Position numbers and translations under genes: made by a program
NCBI GenBank assembly: GCA_019239825.1
Contig: JAFAZK010000030.1
Coordinates: forward strand, 1 to 64,000
Reading direction: 5' to 3'
Length of the DNA stretch: 64,000 nucleotides
From: Verrucomicrobiota bacterium
GTDB lineage: Bacteria; Verrucomicrobiota; Verrucomicrobiia; Chthoniobacterales; JAFAMB01
The notes under the pieces: generated by a model
Databases searched by the model: none
What the model was told of the DNA's origin: nothing
The model's input: the letters and a program-made list of their open reading frames with translations, nothing else
Part shown: in pieces, positions 27,059 through 37,584 of the stretch
Numbering within the stretch: position 1 is the first letter of the stretch
How the letters are laid out: each line of letters opens with the position of its first letter

Positions 27059-27955
27059 CTAACCGTGCCGCCGCTTTCCGGTTGGCTCGGAGGCGGCAGC
27101 AACGAAGGCGCGCACAGAGTCGGTCGCGGCGTCCTTGCGCCAGAGGGCGACGAAAGTCCACGGCGGCAAAATGGGACGCAGCTTCAGAAACTTTAAACGC
27201 GCTCCGGCTACGCGGTGCACGCTGCGTGGCAAGAGCGCAAACTCCTGTCCAGCCGCAAGGGCGGCGATCAGACTGGAGCCGCTGTCGTGCTCGCTGCCGA
27301 TATGCGGCTGGCGACCAACGGCGGCAAACATCTTTTCGAGGTGTTGGTTGTAGCCTGGGAAATCCTTGCTGGCAAAGGTCGCCACGGGCTCGGCCGCCAC
27401 CTCCGCAAGGCTGACGAATTTTGCTTTGGCTAGCGGATGCGATGCTCCGACCACGACGCACGTCTCGGAGCGCGCCAATTCTTGCATCTCTAGAATGGGC
27501 GATAGCTTCTCCCGCAACACCGTCAGAGCCACATCCAACTTGCCCTGAATCAGGAGCGGCTGCATGTCTTCGGCGGACAGGTCGTGCAGGGTGACGCGCA
27601 CCTCGGCAAATCGTGCTTTGAAAATGCGCAGGGCGCGAGATAGCATTCCCGCAGTGCCGGAGGGAAGGTAGCCGACGTTGATCTCCGTCGGCAACGCGAG
27701 GCTGCGACGGACCTTCGCGACCGAGGCGGCAACATGCGCGAGAACGTCGCGGGCTTCGCCGAAGAAAATCTTGCCCGCCGCCGTCAGGCGCACGGACTTG
27801 CCGGTGCGTGCGAGCAGGAGCAGGCCAAGTTCCTCCTCCAGGTCGTGGACCTGACGACCGACGGCTGGTTGGGAGACCCGCAGCTTGGCCGCTGCGCGCG
27901 AGACGTTTTCCTCCTCCGCCACGGCGACAAAGTAACGCAGGTGGCGCAGTTCCAT
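27059..27955 (-). CDS. LysR-family transcriptional regulator
   Basis: MELRHLRYFVAVAEEENVSRAAAKLRVSQPAVGRQVHDLEEELGLLLLARTGKSVRLTAAGKIFF. Confidence 0.96.
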   Translation of the reverse strand: MELRHLRYFVAVAEEENVSRAAAKLRVSQPAVGRQVHDLEEELGLLLLARTGKSVRLTAAGKIFFGEARDVLAHVAASVAKVRRSLALPTEINVGYLPSGTAGMLSRALRIFKARFAEVRVTLHDLSAEDMQPLLIQGKLDVALTVLREKLSPILEMQELARSETCVVVGASHPLAKAKFVSLAEVAAEPVATFASKDFPGYNQHLEKMFAAVGRQPHIGSEHDSGSSLIAALAAGQEFALLPRSVHRVAGARLKFLKLRPILPPWTFVALWRKDAATDSVRAFVAAASEPTGKRRHG

Positions 27956-28108
27956 GATCCTGCGAGTCTAAAAAAAAAGCATAACGGGTCAAGGAACATA
28001 GCATTTCACGAAGATCGTCGAGACGCGGACGTTGCGATCAGCAGCCGCCCGCTTAACCGAGTGGCAAACCAACGACTCGGACCTGAAAGAACCTGTAAAG
28101 ACAAGGCC

Positions 28109-28882
28109 ATGAACAATGCTTCGAATCAATACAAAGCCGAACGATCACCCACCCACGACCTCATCGGACAGCGGGTCGTGGTGGTCGGCGGTAAAACCGG
28201 GATAGGCCTCGGTGTCGCCCGAGCGGCTCAAGCGGCTGGCGCGACCGTCGCGGTCGCCAGTCGGCGCAACCTTTCCGCCAAGGAACGTCCGGACTTGGCT
28301 TCCTTCGAGCAGGTCAGCCTCGATCTGTCCGACGAAGCGTCCGTGCGCGTGGCTTTTGACGCCATCGGCTCCTTTGACCACCTCCACGTCACCGCCGGCG
28401 GCGAGGCTGGCTCATGGGGCACTTTTATGGATGAAGACATGCGCGGGGTCCGCAATTATATGGAGAGCAAGTTCCTGGGTTCCTGGGCCTGTGCGCGCCA
28501 CGCCGCCCCGCATCTTGCGAAGGATGGAACAATCACCTTTGTCACGGGGGGCACCGCGGCGCGCGCGAAGCTCGGTTTAGCCGCTGTCACGTCCGTCTTC
28601 TCCGCCGTCGAGGCCCTGTCTCGCTCCCTGGCACTGGAGCTGGCACCGGTGCGGGTCAACACGATCCGGCCCGGATTCGTGGAAACCGAGTGGTGGAACT
28701 TTCTCTCCGAGGCGCAACGCGACGAATTACGGGCGAAAGTGCGGGCCAAATTCCCTGCTCGGCATCTCGGCACGCCGGCGGACGTTGGGCATGCCGCCCT
28801 CTTTCTTATGACCAACCCCTACATTACGGGCACCGTGTTGGAGGTTTCCGGCGGTGAGCTGCTCGTGGACTGGCTCTTCTAA
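28109..28882 (+). CDS. SDR-family oxidoreductase
   Basis: RVVVVGGKTGIGLGVARAAQAAGATVAVASRR...VRVNTIRPGFVETEWW; start MNNASNQYKAERSPTHDL. Confidence 0.92.
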   Translation: MNNASNQYKAERSPTHDLIGQRVVVVGGKTGIGLGVARAAQAAGATVAVASRRNLSAKERPDLASFEQVSLDLSDEASVRVAFDAIGSFDHLHVTAGGEAGSWGTFMDEDMRGVRNYMESKFLGSWACARHAAPHLAKDGTITFVTGGTAARAKLGLAAVTSVFSAVEALSRSLALELAPVRVNTIRPGFVETEWWNFLSEAQRDELRAKVRAKFPARHLGTPADVGHAALFLMTNPYITGTVLEVSGGELLVDWLF

Positions 28883-28910
28883 GGGTTTTTCCCCTTCATC
28901 CTCGAAAAAA

Positions 28911-29213
28911 ATGAACATCGGCATAATCGGTGCAGGCTTCATCGGCGGGGCTCTCGCCCGGCCTCTCGCACTGCTTGGACATCGCATTACCATCGCCAAC
29001 TCACGCGGGCCGCACACCCTGGGTGCGGTCGCGGCTCAGACCGGGGCAAGGCCTGCCACCATCGAACAAGCGGTGCATGGACAGGAGCTGGTCATCGTTT
29101 CGATCCCGCAAAAAGCGGTCCCTGGTTTACCGAAGGCGTTGTTCGGAGGCCTGCCCGTCGAGCTGCCGGTGATCGACACTGGCAACTATCCACTCAAAGC
29201 AAATAAACCATGA
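28911..29213 (+). pseudogene. 5' fragment of NADPH-dependent F420-reductase/NADP-oxidoreductase-like gene
   Basis: MNIGIIGAGFIGGALARPLALLGHRITIANSRGPHTLG...VIDTGNYPLKANKP* ends after the Rossmann half. Confidence 0.65.
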
Positions 29214-30211
29214 ACCGTCGCTCTTTTCTTGCCGCCAGCGTGACCGCCGCCGCCACCACGCTGACCTCGGAGTTGGTGAGGGCCGAATCACCTTCATCTT
29301 CCGCCTCGCCCGCACCATCAAACTCATGGTCCTTCTGGCCCAACGGAGCGCGCATGGCGGTGAGCCTGTCGCTGATGTTCGAGGCTGGCGGCCAGCCAAT
29401 TTCGGGCGCAGGCGGTTTCCTGGCCGAGCCGATCCAGGCCGGCCTGCCCGACCTGCCCACCAATGCGCTTTTTGCCTATGGCTACACCGAGGGTATCCCG
29501 CGCGTGCTCGACCTGATGGACAAGCACGGCATCAAGCTGTCGTCTTTTATGATCGGGCGCGCCGTCGAGACCAACCCGGAGATCGCCCGAGAGATCGTTC
29601 GCCGCGGCCACGAGGCGGCAGCGCACGGCCGCACCTGGGAAAACAGCTATCACTTGCCGCCCGAACAGGAGCGGCAGTTCATCAAGGATTGCGCCGACAC
29701 CATCGAACGCGTGACCGGGCAGCGCCCGGTCGGCTGGAACGCCTTCTACCTGCGCAACTCCGTCCACACGCTGGAGATCCTCCAGGACCTGGGCTTCCTC
29801 TACCACATCGACGACCCGAGCCGCGACGAGCCGTTCATCACGCCTATCCGTGGCAAGGACTTCGTCACGGTGCCGTACACCTTCCACTTGAACGATCTGG
29901 TCCTGCCACCATTCCAAGGGTACGATCCGGCGGCCTACGTGCAGACTTTGACCGACGAGTTCGACCAGCTCTACGCCGAGGCGGCGACCCAGCGGCGGAT
30001 GATGGTCATCGCCATGCACGATCGGGTTTCCGGCCACGCCGCGCGGGTGCGCCCGCTTGACCGCTTTCTCACCTACGCACGGGGGTACAAAGACGTGTGG
30101 TTCGCCCGCAAGGATGAAATCGCACGGTGGGCACTGCAAACCCGCACCCAGACACCGGTGGTCGAGCGCGGCCCCGCCGGCTTAACGGGGCTGCCGGGCC
30201 CGAGCAGGTAA
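29210..30211 (+). CDS. Polysaccharide deacetylase family protein, secreted
   Basis: FGIDL-less NodB-type: YTEGIPRVLDLMDKHGIKLSSFMIGRAVETNPEIAREIVRRGHEAAAHGRTWENSY; signal peptide. Confidence 0.85.
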   Translation: MNRRSFLAASVTAAATTLTSELVRAESPSSSASPAPSNSWSFWPNGARMAVSLSLMFEAGGQPISGAGGFLAEPIQAGLPDLPTNALFAYGYTEGIPRVLDLMDKHGIKLSSFMIGRAVETNPEIAREIVRRGHEAAAHGRTWENSYHLPPEQERQFIKDCADTIERVTGQRPVGWNAFYLRNSVHTLEILQDLGFLYHIDDPSRDEPFITPIRGKDFVTVPYTFHLNDLVLPPFQGYDPAAYVQTLTDEFDQLYAEAATQRRMMVIAMHDRVSGHAARVRPLDRFLTYARGYKDVWFARKDEIARWALQTRTQTPVVERGPAGLTGLPGPSR

Positions 30212-30321
30212 AGAAGATCAGCGGCCGCCGAACGACTTGGAATTCATTGGCGGTCACATGGTGACGGCTTTGTAATCTGCGTTTGCAGTAGTACGAATCG
30301 ACAGTCAATCGAGAGGAACTT

Positions 30322-31338
30322 ATGAAGGTAATCGAACTGACAGCAGCAAGCATGGATGCCTTCCGGCACGCTTCACGTCCAGACATCGAGCCCGGACCTG
30401 GAGAAGCGCTCATCGCGCTGAAGGCTGCGTCCCTGAACTTCCTCGATATCGCGGTGGCGACAGGAAAGTATCCGCTCTCGTCGTTTCCTATCGTGCCTGT
30501 GACGGATGGAGCGGGTGAAATCGTGGCGCTGGGACACGCCGTCGCTGGGCAAGAGGAATGGAAGGTGGGTGACCGCGTTGTTCCACACTTCCTGCCGTAC
30601 TGGCAGGATGGCCGATTGCCCGTCGCCGGAGGTGGGCCGCGCCGCGGGATTGACCTTCAGGGCAGCCTTGCTGAGTACGTCGTTGTTCCACAAGCCGGAC
30701 TTGTGCGGACGCCGGCTCATCTCACCGACGTTCAAGCAGCGACGCTGCCGATTGCAGCCACCACTGCCTGGAATACGCTGCGGGTTGCGCAGCTGGGCCC
30801 ACAGAAGACAGCGCTGCTACTGGGAACGGGCGGCGTTTCCATCTTCGCGCAGCAACTTGCAAAGGCGCACGGGGCACGCTTGATCATTACCACGTCTTCT
30901 GAGGAGAAGGCGGAACGCTGCCGGGCGCTTGGGGCAGACAAGGTCATTAACTACAAACAACATCCGAATTGGGCAGACGAGGTTCTTCGCCTCACGGACG
31001 GAAACGGAGCTGACTTCGTCCTGGAGACCGGAGGGAAGCAGACGTTGCCACAGTCGATTCGCGCAGCAGCTCTTGACAGCTCGATCCTCGTGATCGGCTT
31101 CCTCTCTGGCACTGAGGCACCAGTCGATGTGCTGCAGATCATGGAGAAGCGCATTCGGCTGCAAGGCAACACTACAGGGCCTGTCTCCGCCCTGCGCGAT
31201 GTCGCCGCTGCAATCGCGAACCACAACATCGTTCCGGTTGTGGATCAGGTCTTTGAATGGGGCAGTGCTTCCGATGCCTTTCGGCATGTCGCGGCGGGTG
31301 GCCACTTTGGCAAAGTCGCCATCACGATTTCGAAGTGA
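30322..31338 (+). CDS. MDR-family zinc-type alcohol dehydrogenase / quinone oxidoreductase
   Basis: LLLGTGGVSIFAQQLAKAHGARLIITTSSEEKAERCRALGADKVINYK. Confidence 0.92.
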   Translation: MKVIELTAASMDAFRHASRPDIEPGPGEALIALKAASLNFLDIAVATGKYPLSSFPIVPVTDGAGEIVALGHAVAGQEEWKVGDRVVPHFLPYWQDGRLPVAGGGPRRGIDLQGSLAEYVVVPQAGLVRTPAHLTDVQAATLPIAATTAWNTLRVAQLGPQKTALLLGTGGVSIFAQQLAKAHGARLIITTSSEEKAERCRALGADKVINYKQHPNWADEVLRLTDGNGADFVLETGGKQTLPQSIRAAALDSSILVIGFLSGTEAPVDVLQIMEKRIRLQGNTTGPVSALRDVAAAIANHNIVPVVDQVFEWGSASDAFRHVAAGGHFGKVAITISK

Positions 31339-31342
31339 CCGG

Positions 31343-31459
31343 GAGAACAGTCACCTCGAGGTCATCATCGACAGGCAGTTCGCTTTGTCCGATGCCGCCG
31401 AAGCCCATGCATATATCGAGCAGAACAGCATTCTGGGACGCGTCGTCCTGCGCCCCTAA
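31343..31459 (+). pseudogene. C-terminal fragment of a second MDR-family oxidoreductase
   Basis: ENSHLEVIIDRQFALSDAAEAHAYIEQNSILGRVVLRP*, typical MDR C-terminus, in a different frame from the upstream intact gene. Confidence 0.7.
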
Positions 31460-31594
31460 ATGAAACGGATCGCCTGCACTTAGTGTCGTCCGCTGCACCT
31501 GTGTAGGCGATGTTGTGGAGGCCCTTGCCTGAGCCCAGCTCGCCACCAACCACCAGCACCGCACTGATCGAGAACGAGGACGGGTACAAACAAT

Positions 31595-32347
31595 TTACCT
31601 CTCATCAATCCTCCCCCGGCTCCCATCCCAAAGCGATCCGACGCAGATGGCGAGATAACCGCAGGCGATGCCTAATCCCAATTCGCCAGTCAGCCAGGGC
31701 CGATGCGATTGGCTAAGTGCCACAGGATTAAACACCAAAAAATTGTGCACGGCGTGGAACAGCACCGGTGGCCACAAACTGCCGGCTCTCATCCGCAACC
31801 ACACTAGCAACACGTTGAGGCCGAAGAGCAGAGTACCGATAGTCAGCACCTGGAGCCCGAGGACCGGTTTGGAATACGATCCAGCCAAGAAAAATAACCA
31901 GAGATAGAAAAGGAACCACGGTAACCAGCTACACCACACCAGACCGGTAAAGCCCAGGCGGCCCGCGAGCAGAGGAGCTAAAAAGCCGCGCCAGCCTATT
32001 TCCTCTCCCAAGGCGCCAAAGACAGAAAAGAGAAATCCAAGTACGAACAACGCGATTGAGCCGACCCCGATTTCTACAAGGTCGATCTGCAGGGTCTCTA
32101 ATCCCGATAGCCAAAGCGCGCCCAGGATAATCCCACACACACCGACCGGGGTGATCACCGCCAAAACCAGGAACCTAATCTTCGGCCGCTTCGCGCCTCG
32201 AAGCCTGACCTTAGAGTATCGGGCTGCAAGTATTCCAGCGATTCCCGGGATCCACATCGCTACAAACACTGCGACCGCCGGATACACCCTAAAAAAGCCG
32301 GTGAAGAAGTTCAGCCCTGTGAGGGCAGCCATCGACAAAAGAAGCAC
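31595..32347 (-). CDS. CPBP (Abi) family intramembrane metalloprotease
   Basis: GALGEEIGWRGFLAPLL ... PPVLFHAVHNFL; GTG start. Confidence 0.85.
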   Translation of the reverse strand: MLLLSMAALTGLNFFTGFFRVYPAVAVFVAMWIPGIAGILAARYSKVRLRGAKRPKIRFLVLAVITPVGVCGIILGALWLSGLETLQIDLVEIGVGSIALFVLGFLFSVFGALGEEIGWRGFLAPLLAGRLGFTGLVWCSWLPWFLFYLWLFFLAGSYSKPVLGLQVLTIGTLLFGLNVLLVWLRMRAGSLWPPVLFHAVHNFLVFNPVALSQSHRPWLTGELGLGIACGYLAICVGSLWDGSRGRIDER

Positions 32348-32511
32348 TGCAAAGAAAATCAGTGCCGGCCAGGGGGCCGTTGGGCCTTTTCTATTTAAAT
32401 TAGATTCGGGGGCAGAGGTTAAGATCCGCAGATTGCTCAGATTACACAGATTGGAAGCCGGCGAAAGGCGTGAAACAAGAGCTCATCCCTATCGACCTGG
32501 ATCATTCCGCC

Positions 32512-33216
32512 TTACACCGTTAGATGCTGCTTAACGACTTGGTCGGTCAGATCTGCAACGGGTCCTTGGGCCACGACACTACCCCGGTCCAGGATTGCGA
32601 AGTTATCCGCCAACTCTTTACAGAATTCCAGGTATTGCTCCACCAACAGGATGGTAATGGACTCTTTTCTGAGGAGCTTAATTGCCTCGCCGATCTGGTC
32701 GATGATGTTGGGCTGGATTCCCTCAGTCGGTTCGTCAAGGATCAGAAGCTTCGGCTCTGTCAAAAGCGCACGCCCAATCGCAAGCTGTTGTTGCTGGCCG
32801 CCGGAAAGCATCCCGCCTTTGCGCGCCAAAAAATCCTTGATGATGGGAAACAACGAATAAACGCGTTCCAACGCCTCTTTCGATTTTTTCCGTTTGGCCA
32901 CGGCGCCAATAGAAAGGTTTTCCTCAACCGTGAGATGCGGGAAAATCCCTCGACCCTGAGGAACGTATCCTATGCCGGCTCGAGCTCGCCCTTCGGGAGG
33001 CATCCGGGAAATATCGTGCCCGTCAAAAACCACGCGGCCACTATTCGGTTTGTAAAGGCCAACGACACTCTTCAAAGTGGTGGTTTTCCCCACCCCGTTG
33101 CGCCCCATTAAGCAAAACACATGATTGGCGCCGACCTCGAGACTCACGTCGCGCAGAATCCGGGAGCCGCCCAACGAGATGCTGACTTTGTCAACGCTCA
33201 GCATGGATGACGTCAT
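32512..33216 (-). CDS. urtE: Urea ABC transporter ATP-binding protein
   Basis: GRNGVGKTTTLKSVVGL, LSGGQQQQLAIGRALL, cluster context; start MTSSMLSVDKV. Confidence 0.92.
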   Translation of the reverse strand: MTSSMLSVDKVSISLGGSRILRDVSLEVGANHVFCLMGRNGVGKTTTLKSVVGLYKPNSGRVVFDGHDISRMPPEGRARAGIGYVPQGRGIFPHLTVEENLSIGAVAKRKKSKEALERVYSLFPIIKDFLARKGGMLSGGQQQQLAIGRALLTEPKLLILDEPTEGIQPNIIDQIGEAIKLLRKESITILLVEQYLEFCKELADNFAILDRGSVVAQGPVADLTDQVVKQHLTV

Positions 33217-33964
33217 GTTTTTTCTTTCTTCCCAGATAAACCTCGATGACCCGTTCATCGTTTTGGATTTCGTCCAGGGATCCCTCGCAAAGAACGCTCC
33301 CCTGGTGAAGCACAGTCACCTTACTGGCGAGCTGCCGTACAAAGACCATGTCATGTTCGATAACGATGATCGTGTGCTTGCCGGCTAAGCTTAAGAGCAG
33401 CTCACCGGTCCGTGCCGTCTCTTCATCCGTCATGCCGGCCGCGGGTTCATCCACCAGCATCAATTCCGGATCTTGAGCGATCAGCATCCCGATTTCGAGC
33501 CATTGCTTTTGGCCATGCGCCAAAGCGCCCGCCCTAACCTGAGCCTTGTCCTTTAGATTGATGATCTCGAGCACCTCAAAGATCCGCTCATTCTGGGCCG
33601 GAGTGACCTTGCCAAAAATCGCGCTCCACACTCCCCGGCTGCCCCTGAGGCCTAGCAGGATGTTCTCGTAAACGGTGTGATCGGAGTAGACGCTGGGAGT
33701 CTGAAATTTGCGCCCAATTCCCATCCGATAAATTTGGTATTCGCTCCTCTTGGTAACCGGCGTGTCCTTGAATTCAATCTGTCCTTGGTCGGGCCGGGTC
33801 CTGCCGGTAATCAAGTCGAGAAAGGTGCTTTTGCCGGCTCCATTCGGTCCGATGATGGTGCGAAGCTCGCCTTCATCCAGATAAAAATTCAAATCGTTGA
33901 TCGCCTTGAAACCGTCGAAACTTTTCGTCACGCCCTCCGCGGTGAGGATGAATTTCTTGTTCAT
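33191..33964 (-). CDS. urtD: Urea ABC transporter ATP-binding protein
   Basis: GPNGAGKSTFLDLITGRTRPDQG...LAHGQKQWLEIGMLI, cluster context. Confidence 0.93.
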   Translation of the reverse strand: MNKKFILTAEGVTKSFDGFKAINDLNFYLDEGELRTIIGPNGAGKSTFLDLITGRTRPDQGQIEFKDTPVTKRSEYQIYRMGIGRKFQTPSVYSDHTVYENILLGLRGSRGVWSAIFGKVTPAQNERIFEVLEIINLKDKAQVRAGALAHGQKQWLEIGMLIAQDPELMLVDEPAAGMTDEETARTGELLLSLAGKHTIIVIEHDMVFVRQLASKVTVLHQGSVLCEGSLDEIQNDERVIEVYLGRKKKHDVIHAER

Positions 33965-34158
33965 CGTGCTTCCGTCTTCGCCAAAGTCTTTGTATGTGAC
34001 GCGCCTCGCTTGCGAGGGCGACCTTCAGTGGAAATCGCCCTCCAGAGTGGGTTACGGCGGGCAGCCTGTGCTCGAAATCGAAGCGTTGAAGTCTCGGAGC
34101 GATGGAGTGTTGGAGTATGGGATTGTTGCCCTAGTTGCTGAGTATTCATACGGCTCAC

Positions 34159-35352
34159 TCAGTCTGCGCGCCCGGTGCGAATCACGTCGCCTGGCGAATT
34201 TGATGTTTCCTTGGCCTGCAATGGCGCCTGATTGCCGCGCTGCGCCGAGATCCCTTTCAAAAATGTGGCGCTACGCTGGAACAGCGAGTAAAGCTGCTTC
34301 GGCAAACCAACCAGCCCCTTTGGCATAAAGAGCACAACGATCGCGAACATGGCTCCCAGAATAATGAGCCAGAGATCCGGAAAGGCGCGCGTGGCCCAGC
34401 TCTTCAAGGCGTTTACTACAATCGCGCCAACGATAGGCCCGATCAACGTGCCCCGTCCGCCGACCGCGACCCAGACCACCGCTTCTAGAGATTTGTCAGG
34501 CGCCATCTCGCTAGGATTGATGATCCCAACCTGAGGGACATAAAGCGCACCCGCCAAGCTGGCGATGATGGCGCTCACCACGAACACAAACAATTTGAAA
34601 TTGGCTGCCGCATAGCCAGAAAACAAAACCCGATTCTCACTGTCCCGGACCGCTCTCTGGATTTTGCCGAACTTCGTCATCGTTAGCCACCGGCAAAAGA
34701 CGTAGGTCAAAATGACAAGAATACCGGTAGCGATGAACAAGCTGCGTTGCGTGGCGGCGCTCCGGATATCCTGACCCAGAATGAACTTAAAGTCGGTCAG
34801 GCCGTTATTGCCGCCGAAGGTGAAATCATTCCGGAAAAACATGAGGCAAGCGCCATAGGTGAGCGCCTGGGTCAGAATGGAAAAGTAAACGCCGCGGATC
34901 CTGGAACGAAAGGCCAGAAATCCGAAAACCAAGGCTAACAGTCCGGGCACTAGAACCACAGCAGCCACAGAGAACCAGAAACTCCGGAAGGGGATCCAAT
35001 GGAGCGGCAGCGCGGGGTAACCGAGGAAGACCATGAAGTCAGGAAGATCGCTATGGTATTGGCCGAGCTTTCCAATCAACAACATCAGATGCATGCCGAA
35101 AGCGTAGCCGCCCAGAGCGAAAAACAGACATTGACCCAGACTTAGCAGCCCGGTGTAACCCCAGAGCAAATCGACGCTCATAGCCAGCACGGCATAACAG
35201 AGGTATTTGCCGTACAGATTAATGGTGAAATCGCTGAGATGGAAAACGCTGGTCTCGGGAACCAAAGCGTTGAACGCCGGCAGAACGCCCAGGATAATAA
35301 TTGCCCCTATTCCGACGCCCCACAATTCGGCTTTACGGAACTTATTCTGCAT
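34159..35352 (-). CDS. urtC: Urea ABC transporter permease
   Basis: [22 protein letters not shown]..., cluster context. Confidence 0.94.
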   Translation of the reverse strand: MQNKFRKAELWGVGIGAIIILGVLPAFNALVPETSVFHLSDFTINLYGKYLCYAVLAMSVDLLWGYTGLLSLGQCLFFALGGYAFGMHLMLLIGKLGQYHSDLPDFMVFLGYPALPLHWIPFRSFWFSVAAVVLVPGLLALVFGFLAFRSRIRGVYFSILTQALTYGACLMFFRNDFTFGGNNGLTDFKFILGQDIRSAATQRSLFIATGILVILTYVFCRWLTMTKFGKIQRAVRDSENRVLFSGYAAANFKLFVFVVSAIIASLAGALYVPQVGIINPSEMAPDKSLEAVVWVAVGGRGTLIGPIVGAIVVNALKSWATRAFPDLWLIILGAMFAIVVLFMPKGLVGLPKQLYSLFQRSATFLKGISAQRGNQAPLQAKETSNSPGDVIRTGRAD

Positions 35353-35477
35353 ACGTTAGCGAGGGAATGATGTCCGAGTCTGAATGACAGATGACAAATG
35401 ACAGGTTTGGCAACTGCCTCGATCGGGATGTGAAATGAAGCGGCTATTGGTCATCTGTCATTTGGGATTTGTCATTT

Positions 35478-37193
35478 TCAGCTGTCCAAGGTGCGGCTTC
35501 GAGTTGGGAAAAACCCTCCTGGTTTCCATTGCAAAAAGAGGATGATCGCAGTCAGGACCATAATCTTGCCAAGCACCGGTGATCCCAGGACCTGTTGAAG
35601 AACCTGATCTGAACAGCCGATGCCGAGGGCTGAAACCACGGTGCCGGCGATGCTCCCCACTCCGCCGACCACGACTGTCATAAAGCTGTCGATGATATAG
35701 CTCTGCCCTAAGCTGGGACCGACGTTCCCGATCTGGGAGAGAAACGCTCCCGCTAACCCGGCGAGACCGGATCCGAAAGCGAAGGTGAGCATGTTGACCC
35801 GCTGGGTAGGCACCCCCATACAAGCGGCCATGTCTCGATCCTGAATCACGGCTCGAATAAAGAGACCGAGCGGCGTCTTGGTTAAAAGCAACCAGGTCCC
35901 AACCACAATCAGGACCGCGAACACAATGACGAAGATCCGGTTGTAGCCCAGAACCACGTCGCTAATCGTGAAATTGCCGAGCAGCCACGAAGGAGAGTTT
36001 ACTTGCACGTTGTTCGCCCCGAACACCAGACGAAATAGCTGCTGCATGATGAGCGAGATACCCCAGGTCGCCAGCAACGACTCCAGCACCCGACGGTAAA
36101 GAAACCGGATCACCAATCGTTCGAGGGCGAGTCCCGCGAGCGCGGCCACCAGAAATGACAAAGGGATAGCGAAAAGGAAGTAGGTCTGAAAAGACCAGCC
36201 GGTAAGATGCATGCCCGGAAGGAAAATCCGGATACCGAGAGGTGAGAGCGGCAGACCATCACGGAACACATTTTCCACGACGTAAGTCGTGTAGGCGCCC
36301 ACGGCAATCATCTCACCATGAGCCATGTTGATCACACCCATCAGCCCGAAGGTGATGGCCAACCCCAGCGCGGAAACCAATAGAATCGATCCCAGACTGA
36401 CGCCGTGAAAAATCGTGCCAAAGAAATTCACAACGGCGAGGTAACTCTGGATGGCTTGACTAGCCTTGGCGGCTGCCAGCTTGGTCTCGGCAGATGCACT
36501 CTTGCTTTCGCTTAGGCCCCGAAGGTCATCCAGCGCACCGATACAGTTCAATTTGGCTAGCGAGTCAGCCGCCGCCACTTGTCGTTCCGGGTGCGCGGCA
36601 TCCGCGAGCTGTATAAGAGCCTCAGCTTCGTACAGCGTCTTTCTTACCCCTGGATCTGTTTCTAATTTCAGTCGCGTCTCCAAAAGCGGTAGATTCTCCG
36701 CCTTCTGCGAAAACCCGAGTTTGAACACCATCGCGCGCCGGGCTTCCGGATTCGGATCGGACAGGCTTAAAAGGTCCAACGTCCGCTGTATTTTTTTACG
36801 CAGGCTGGCGTTTACGTCTGATGAAGTCGCTTCAGTCGGATCGATCATGATCTCCGTACCGTTCGAATCCTTCAGCAATTCGCCGGTATCCACCCGAAAC
36901 GCCCGTGTCTTATCGGTGCTATCGGATTGCTCAAGAATGATGGGAACAACCTGGCCGCCAGCGTCGGTGTAGAGGTAGATTTCACCATTGCTCCAAGACG
37001 CCAGCAGATCGTGCCCAGTCTTGGAGACTCCGCTCGAGGCGGCGATCTGATCGAGGAACGAATCTTGATCGGCCGCCGAGCTGGTAACGGCCCGCGCGAT
37101 GGACTGCCGGATCGACGAATCCGGGCTGGTCTGGGCCTGGAGGAGGAGCGGCGCTAGCATGACCGCAAGGCAAAAAAACTTCAGTCGGGGCAT
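35478..37193 (-). CDS. urtB: Urea ABC transporter permease with N-terminal extension
   Basis: GLMGVINMAHGEMIAVGAYTTYVVENV... C-terminal permease, N-terminal signal and HEAT-like region. Confidence 0.94.
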   Translation of the reverse strand: MPRLKFFCLAVMLAPLLLQAQTSPDSSIRQSIARAVTSSAADQDSFLDQIAASSGVSKTGHDLLASWSNGEIYLYTDAGGQVVPIILEQSDSTDKTRAFRVDTGELLKDSNGTEIMIDPTEATSSDVNASLRKKIQRTLDLLSLSDPNPEARRAMVFKLGFSQKAENLPLLETRLKLETDPGVRKTLYEAEALIQLADAAHPERQVAAADSLAKLNCIGALDDLRGLSESKSASAETKLAAAKASQAIQSYLAVVNFFGTIFHGVSLGSILLVSALGLAITFGLMGVINMAHGEMIAVGAYTTYVVENVFRDGLPLSPLGIRIFLPGMHLTGWSFQTYFLFAIPLSFLVAALAGLALERLVIRFLYRRVLESLLATWGISLIMQQLFRLVFGANNVQVNSPSWLLGNFTISDVVLGYNRIFVIVFAVLIVVGTWLLLTKTPLGLFIRAVIQDRDMAACMGVPTQRVNMLTFAFGSGLAGLAGAFLSQIGNVGPSLGQSYIIDSFMTVVVGGVGSIAGTVVSALGIGCSDQVLQQVLGSPVLGKIMVLTAIILFLQWKPGGFFPTRSRTLDS

Positions 37194-37584
37194 TGCAAGT
37201 GTCTATAAGCAGCATCCTTGCCAAAAATAAGACAGCTCGGTTCGTGCGCGGCCTCATCGTACTCGTCCTCCTCGTCGAAAATCGCGTTTGGATCCGAAGC
37301 CCGTCGCGGCTAATCCATAGAGGCTCCGATTCTGGCCGCGCCGATAAAATGACACGCGAAAAACGCAAAAGAAGCGCCTCGCCCCATTTTCAGGGCGGAT
37401 TTCGCGTGTCTCGAAATCAGAGGTAAAGCCCTGGGCTCTAATGTGTAACCGCTTCGCGGCAAGGCACAGCTCCTGCTTGCACGGCCAACGGTCTCGAACA
37501 CAACGCTGTCCGGTTTCCAGGCTCGTCTCGAACCACCCCAAACGGCGCGAAGATCAAGACGCAAATAACAAGAGCACTAAAAGA

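Noticed and set aside
27021-28004. 327-aa minus ORF overlapping LysR
   Set aside because: Arg/Pro/Ser-rich shadow frame; LysR is unambiguous in the other frame.
29324-30139. 271-aa antisense ORF and 244-aa + ORF overlapping the polysaccharide deacetylase
   Set aside because: GC-rich shadow ORFs; the sense frame has clear domain features.
31595-32347. CPBP/Abi protease as evidence of a phage-defence system
   Set aside because: CPBP proteases are widespread with many roles; no defence partners adjacent.
37194-37584. Possible guanidine-I (ykkC) or other riboswitch upstream of urtA
   Set aside because: A short gccctgggctc stretch looked suggestive, but the conserved ykkC core is not recognisable; an Infernal search would be needed.
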